A stretch of DNA of 64,000 bases from Desulfovibrio sp. Huiquan2017. Lineage in GTDB: Bacteria; Desulfobacterota; Desulfovibrionia; Desulfovibrionales; Desulfovibrionaceae. The notes under the pieces are model-generated. The model had not been told where the DNA came from. It ran no database searches and saw only the letters and a list, made by a program, of their open reading frames with translations. The translations under genes were made by a program, and so were the position numbers. This document shows, in pieces, positions 60,153 to 64,000 of the stretch (position 1 is its first letter; each line of letters starts with the position of its first letter). The stretch covers positions 1 to 64,000 of the forward strand of contig NZ_JAFMPN010000011.1 of the NCBI RefSeq assembly GCF_017351175.1, read 5' to 3'.

Positions 60153-62036
60153 CTATATCTGCAACCGGGCGCCGACTTCGATGACCTGCTCGGACGGGAT
60201 GTCGAAGAAAGCGGCCGGGTCCATGCCATTGCGGGCCAGGAAGAGGAAGAGATTGGAGCGCCAGCGGGCCATGGCCGGAGGCGTGCCCACGGTCAGTTTC
60301 TCGCGGCCCAGGAAGAAGCTGGCCGCATTGATGTCCACATCCACGCCCTTGTCCTTGCACAGGGCGAAGATGACCGACACCGTGGGTTCCTCCATGTAGC
60401 CGAAATGGGCGATGACCCGATGGACGCCCGAGCCGAACCGCTCCAGCTCGATCTTCTCGAAATTGGGCACCCGGGGAATCTCCTCGGTGCGGATATTCAG
60501 AAAGTAGACCTCGGAATGCAGCACTTTGTTGTGGCGCAGATTCTGGATCATGGCCACGGGCACGGTGTTGTGGCTGCGCGTCAGAAACACGGCCTGGCCC
60601 GGCACGCGCTTGGGCGGATCGTCGGCTATGCCTTTGAGGAAGTCGTCCAAGGGGCGGGTCAATCCCCTGGCGCGCTCGGCCAGGATTTCGCTGCCGCGTT
60701 CCCAGGTGAGCATGATGCCCAGGACGATCAGAGCGATGACCAGGGGGAACCACGCGCCGTGGGTGATCTTGGTCATATTCGCGGCGAAAAACGAGAAATC
60801 CACGGTAAAGAACAGGGCCGTAAGCGAAACGGCCACGGGCAGCTTCCATTCCCAGCGCTTGCGCATGACCACGTAGAACAGGGTGGCGGTCACGAGCATG
60901 CTCGCGGTCACGGCCACGCCGTAGGCCGCGGCCAGCTTGCTGGAGGTCTGAAAGCCCAGAACCAGCCCGACGGTACAGAGCATCAGCAGCCAGTTGACCG
61001 GGGCCACGTAGATCTGGCCCCTGTGCGAAGCCGAGGTATGGGTCACGCGCAGCCGCGGCAGGTAGCCGAGCTGAACCGCCTGGGAGGTCAGGGAAAAGGC
61101 CCCGGTGATGACCGCCTGGGAGGCCACGATGGTGGCCATAGTGGCCAGGATGACCATGGGAACGATGGCCCAACGGGGCACGATGGCGTAGAATGGATGG
61201 AAGGCGTCGCCGGGCGCGGACAGCAGGTGCGCGCCCTGGCCGAAGTAATTGAGCAACAGGCAGGGCAGGGCCAACAGGAACCAGGTCAGCCTGATGGGGC
61301 GGCGGCCGAAGTGGCCCAGATCGGCGTAAATGGCTTCGGCTCCGGTGGCCACCAGAAAGACCGCACCCAGGACCACGAAGCCGTGCAGCTTGTTGACGAC
61401 GAGAAAATGCAGCCCATGCCAGGGCAGGATGGCGGCCAGCACCGAAGGGGTCTTGATCACCTGGTGCAGGCCGATGAGGGCCAGGGCGATCATCCAGACC
61501 AGGATGACCGGGCCGAACAGGGTGCCGACTCTGGCCGTGCCGTGGCGCTGCAACAGGAACAGGCTGACCAGGATGGCCAGGGTGATGTGCAGGATGTACG
61601 GCGTCAACAGAGGCGTGATATGCCCGAGTCCCTCCACCGCGCTCAGAACCGAGATGGCCGGAGTGATCATGCCGTCGCCGTAAAGCAGGCAAGCCGCGAA
61701 CAGACCGAGGGTGACCAGGACCCAGGCCCCCTTGGTCATCTTCTCCCTGCGCGGCTTGACCAGGGTGGTCAGGGCGAGCACCCCGCCCTCCCCGTCGTGG
61801 TCGGCACGCAGGACCATGGTCAGGTACTTGAAGGAGACAATAAGCATCAGCGCCCAAAAGATCAGGGACAGTACGCCCAGAACGTTCTCCGGGGTGACAG
61901 CTATGCCGTATTCGCCGTGAAAACATTCGCGCAGGGCGTACAGCGGGCTGGTGCCGATGTCGCCGAAGACCACGCCCAGCGCGGCAAGGGAAAGGCCCGC
62001 CAGCCGTTTGCCGGTTGGATGATCGGTGGATTCCAT
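60153..62036 (-). CDS. kup: Kup-family potassium transporter
   Basis: This 627-residue inner-membrane K+/H+ symporter has about 12 hydrophobic segments. The family signature GVVFGDIGTSPLYALRE lies at about 21-37. A charged cytosolic C-terminal domain follows. CGGAG precedes the ATG; the open frame further upstream is GC-driven. Confidence 0.94.
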   Translation of the reverse strand: MESTDHPTGKRLAGLSLAALGVVFGDIGTSPLYALRECFHGEYGIAVTPENVLGVLSLIFWALMLIVSFKYLTMVLRADHDGEGGVLALTTLVKPRREKMTKGAWVLVTLGLFAACLLYGDGMITPAISVLSAVEGLGHITPLLTPYILHITLAILVSLFLLQRHGTARVGTLFGPVILVWMIALALIGLHQVIKTPSVLAAILPWHGLHFLVVNKLHGFVVLGAVFLVATGAEAIYADLGHFGRRPIRLTWFLLALPCLLLNYFGQGAHLLSAPGDAFHPFYAIVPRWAIVPMVILATMATIVASQAVITGAFSLTSQAVQLGYLPRLRVTHTSASHRGQIYVAPVNWLLMLCTVGLVLGFQTSSKLAAAYGVAVTASMLVTATLFYVVMRKRWEWKLPVAVSLTALFFTVDFSFFAANMTKITHGAWFPLVIALIVLGIMLTWERGSEILAERARGLTRPLDDFLKGIADDPPKRVPGQAVFLTRSHNTVPVAMIQNLRHNKVLHSEVYFLNIRTEEIPRVPNFEKIELERFGSGVHRVIAHFGYMEEPTVSVIFALCKDKGVDVDINAASFFLGREKLTVGTPPAMARWRSNLFLFLARNGMDPAAFFDIPSEQVIEVGARLQI

Positions 62037-62219
62037 GCAAACTCCGGTTTCGGTTCCGGGCCGCCATGCCCGGCCCGATAGCAGGTAGCATACAGCCATC
62101 CGCCGCCGTATGCCACCCCTGATCAGCGCCCGGACCGCCCGCAATACCGGTCTTGACCCCCGCGTCACGCTCTGTCATCAATCTGGATGACACAATGAAA
62201 ACCTCCGGGGGGTGGTGCC

Positions 62220-62462
62220 ATGAGCAAGAAAGTCCGCAGTGTCCGCGTGCCCAAGGAATTGGAGACCCTGAATCTTTCGGGGATAATCCGGGAATGCGAG
62301 CGCCACTTGCGTGATCTCGAATCCGCCACCTTGCTCAAGCAGCAGGGCAACCAGGAGGCGGCCGAGGCGCTGATGAAGACGCGCCAGGCCGATCTGGGCC
62401 GCAAGATCGGGAAACTGGTCTGGGAGGCCCGCGTTCAATACGGAAAATCCAAAGAGGACTGA
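62220..62462 (+). CDS. small conserved hypothetical protein
   Basis: This 80-residue basic, helical protein (VRSVRVPKELETLNLSGIIRE) lacks membrane segments. Its stop lies 1 nt before the thioesterase start, so the two are coupled. I cannot assign a family. GGGGGGTGGTGCC precedes the ATG. Confidence 0.65.
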   Translation: MSKKVRSVRVPKELETLNLSGIIRECERHLRDLESATLLKQQGNQEAAEALMKTRQADLGRKIGKLVWEARVQYGKSKED

Positions 62463-62463
62463 T

Positions 62464-62967
62464 ATGAAAGCGAAATCCGCAGCGGAATCCGAGGTAATCA
62501 TGACCCACCTCGTTCTGCCCCAAGACGCCAACCCGGCAGGCAACCTGCACGGCGGCGTCATACTCAAGCACGTGGACACCACCGGCGGCGTGGTGGCCAA
62601 ACGTCACTCGCGCAGCAACACGGTGACCGTGTCCATCGACCGCATGGCCTTCAAGCAGCCCGCCTACATGGGCGAACTGCTCATCTTCAAGGCCAGTCTC
62701 AACCATGTGGGCCGGACATCCATGGAGATCGGCGTGCGCGTGGAGGCAGAGAACCTGCGCACCGGCGAGGTCCGCCACACCAACTCCGCCTACCTGACCT
62801 ACGTGGCGCTGGACGAAAACGGCAAGCCTTGCGAGGTTCCGCCCTTGAAGCTGGAAACCGAAACCGCCAAGCGGCGTTACCGCGAAGCCGAATTCCGCCG
62901 CGAAATGCGCAAAAAAGAACGCGAACTCGAAGAAGGCAAGAGGGTCTGCCAGCCCAAAGACGAATAA
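62464..62967 (+). CDS. acyl-CoA thioesterase (hotdog fold, YciA/BACH-like)
   Basis: This 167-residue hotdog-fold enzyme has NPAGNLHGGVILKHVDTTGG (about 21-40) with the catalytic Asp, and VSIDRMAFKQPAYMGE. It should cleave acyl-CoA to the free acid and CoA. GAGGA precedes the ATG. It is coupled to the small gene upstream. The C-terminal charged helix (about 140-167) is an extension. Confidence 0.9.
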   Translation: MKAKSAAESEVIMTHLVLPQDANPAGNLHGGVILKHVDTTGGVVAKRHSRSNTVTVSIDRMAFKQPAYMGELLIFKASLNHVGRTSMEIGVRVEAENLRTGEVRHTNSAYLTYVALDENGKPCEVPPLKLETETAKRRYREAEFRREMRKKERELEEGKRVCQPKDE

Positions 62968-62974
62968 CCGCACG

Positions 62975-63003
62975 AAAGGGCCGCCAGAAGCGGCCCTTTT
63001 GTT
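62975..63003 (+). terminator. terminator of the thioesterase gene
   Basis: AAAGGGCCGC/GCGGCCCTTTTG hairpin. Confidence 0.85.
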
Positions 63004-63170
63004 TCGCGAATCACCTCGCCGTCCTTTTTTCGAACGGGGAAAACCGCCGGGGAAAGGCCGACGCGAAACGGCGTTCAGTATCCGATCTCACCCTTCAGGG
63101 AATCAGCGGACAGGCCCCTTCGCCTCCCATCCACCTGCCCGGACGTTTCGGCGTCGCGACCGAAAGCCGC

Positions 63171-64000
63171 CTATGCCCCGCGCTTCTGCCTGGACGTGCG
63201 CGAACCGATGTAGATACCGACGAGCGCCAACCCCACGCCCGAGAGCTCGACGGGGTTCACCGGTTTACCGAAAAAGAGGATGTCCCAGAGAAAGGAGAGG
63301 GTCGGCTGAAGCAGAAGGATGAGGCCCACCAGGGCACCGCGCACGGTCTGGATGCCCCGGGTGATCAAGAACCAGCCCACGGCGTGGCAGATGAACGCCA
63401 GAGCGGAAATGGCGGCCAGGGATTTGAACGTGGGAATAGCGAAGGACTCACCCTCGACCAGGGCCAGAGCGCCGAGGATCAGGCCCGTGACCAGGGCCGC
63501 GACCGAGGCCAGGACCAAGGAATCCACGTGGTCCTTGGACAGGGCATATTTGAGCGAAAGCATGTACAAGGCGTAGAAGCAGGCAGTCAAAAGCCCGTAA
63601 AACACGCCCAGCCGGTAATCAGCCGAAAAGCCGGCCCAACCCACGCCGACCATGAGGTAGAGCCCGGCCAGGGCCAGGGGGATGGCCGCATACATGCGCG
63701 GCGGCATGCGCTCCTTGAAGAACAGGGCCGAGACCACGGCCAGGGGGATGACCTGGAAATTGCCGAGCATGGTGGACAGCCCGGGTCCCACGTAGCCAAT
63801 GGCGCGGTGCCAGAAAACGAAATCGCCCGCAAAGAACACGGCGGCCACGCAGCCCCACTTGACGACGTTGGGGGTGAACCGCTTAAGCTTGCCCGCCCGG
63901 GCCAGCGCCGCGAGCATGGCCAGTCCGCCGCCGATCAGCCGGTAGAACCCGGTCACGTCAGGAGGTAGCCCGGCCAGGACCACCATGACCGAGGAAAAAC
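63171..64000 (-). CDS. EamA/DMT-family transporter, N-terminus cut by window end
   Basis: The visible 276 codons hold at least nine hydrophobic segments and two EamA repeats (FYRLIGGGLAML, PLALAGLYLMVGV, LQPTLSFLWDILFFGKPVNPVE). The frame continues past the window edge (FSSVMVVLAG), so the first helix is missing. Members export or import small metabolites, usually amino acids or nucleotide precursors. Substrate is unknown. Confidence 0.85.
   Translation of the reverse strand, partial: FSSVMVVLAGLPPDVTGFYRLIGGGLAMLAALARAGKLKRFTPNVVKWGCVAAVFFAGDFVFWHRAIGYVGPGLSTMLGNFQVIPLAVVSALFFKERMPPRMYAAIPLALAGLYLMVGVGWAGFSADYRLGVFYGLLTACFYALYMLSLKYALSKDHVDSLVLASVAALVTGLILGALALVEGESFAIPTFKSLAAISALAFICHAVGWFLITRGIQTVRGALVGLILLLQPTLSFLWDILFFGKPVNPVELSGVGLALVGIYIGSRTSRQKRGA

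Overview
The window is GC-rich, densely coded DNA, most probably from a sulfate-reducing bacterium of the Desulfovibrionaceae (Pseudodesulfovibrio-like; this is inferred from gene content and codon bias, not from a marker gene). Supporting signs are a periplasmic molybdopterin/FeS/cytochrome b respiratory module with several rhodaneses, a TAXI-type TRAP transporter, a Fd-nitroreductase fusion, sigma-54 promoters and many two-component and c-di-GMP proteins. About 63 protein genes are supported. I saw no rRNA, tRNA or CRISPR array.

Layout. 0.2-7 kb: glycine-zipper lipoprotein, MauE/DoxX membrane protein, MerR-type regulator, htpG, a small Cys-rich protein, dgt, and a FlgM-like small protein. 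7-14.6 kb: PIN-PhoH ATPase, MltD-like lytic transglycosylase, a PfkB kinase/TPR pair, flgE behind a good sigma-54 promoter, and a Skp-like lipoprotein. 14.6-24.2 kb: Hpt protein, a metallo-beta-lactamase-fold protein without its metal motif, a 3D-domain protein, Fd-nitroreductase, envelope lipoproteins, a degenerate GGDEF protein, a Cache-PAS-GGDEF-EAL protein and a TrmJ-type methyltransferase. 24.5-34.9 kb: TAXI-TRAP transporter with two binding proteins, malic enzyme, an ACP-like protein, thpR, exonuclease III, a 29-residue membrane peptide, a DJ-1/PfpI protein and a BaiN-type flavoprotein.

35-39 kb is an accessory segment. purT sits between two diverged direct copies of the baiN-type 3' end plus terminator. 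It is followed by an AT-rich Sll1717-type P-loop ATPase and about 0.75 kb of non-coding DNA. 39-50 kb returns to housekeeping and signalling: rdgB, a sensor kinase with a Rossmann-like N-terminus, rimO, a B12 radical SAM protein, pgeF, ygfA, an NtrC-type regulator coupled to an ATP-grasp protein, a DUF1992 protein and era.

50-58 kb is the most notable region. A CsoR/CstR-like regulator (Cys-Tyr-Cys) and a TorD chaperone lie at one end of a long minus-strand operon. The operon encodes a c-type cytochrome, a Tat-exported PsrA/PhsA-type molybdoenzyme, an FeS subunit, a cytochrome b, an exported triple-rhodanese protein, and an exported rhodanese-redoxin fusion. The fusion has an in-frame TGA exactly at the second Cys of the rhodanese CxxxxC loop, with a SECIS-like hairpin after it, so it is a strong selenoprotein candidate. 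Related inverted repeats lie inside the -35/-10 spacers of both the operon promoter and the regulator promoter. I infer a persulfide-responsive periplasmic sulfur-reduction and sulfur-transfer system.

58-64 kb: FecR-domain and OmpA lipoproteins, a metallophosphoesterase, the Kup K+ transporter, a small conserved protein, an acyl-CoA thioesterase, and an EamA transporter cut by the window end.
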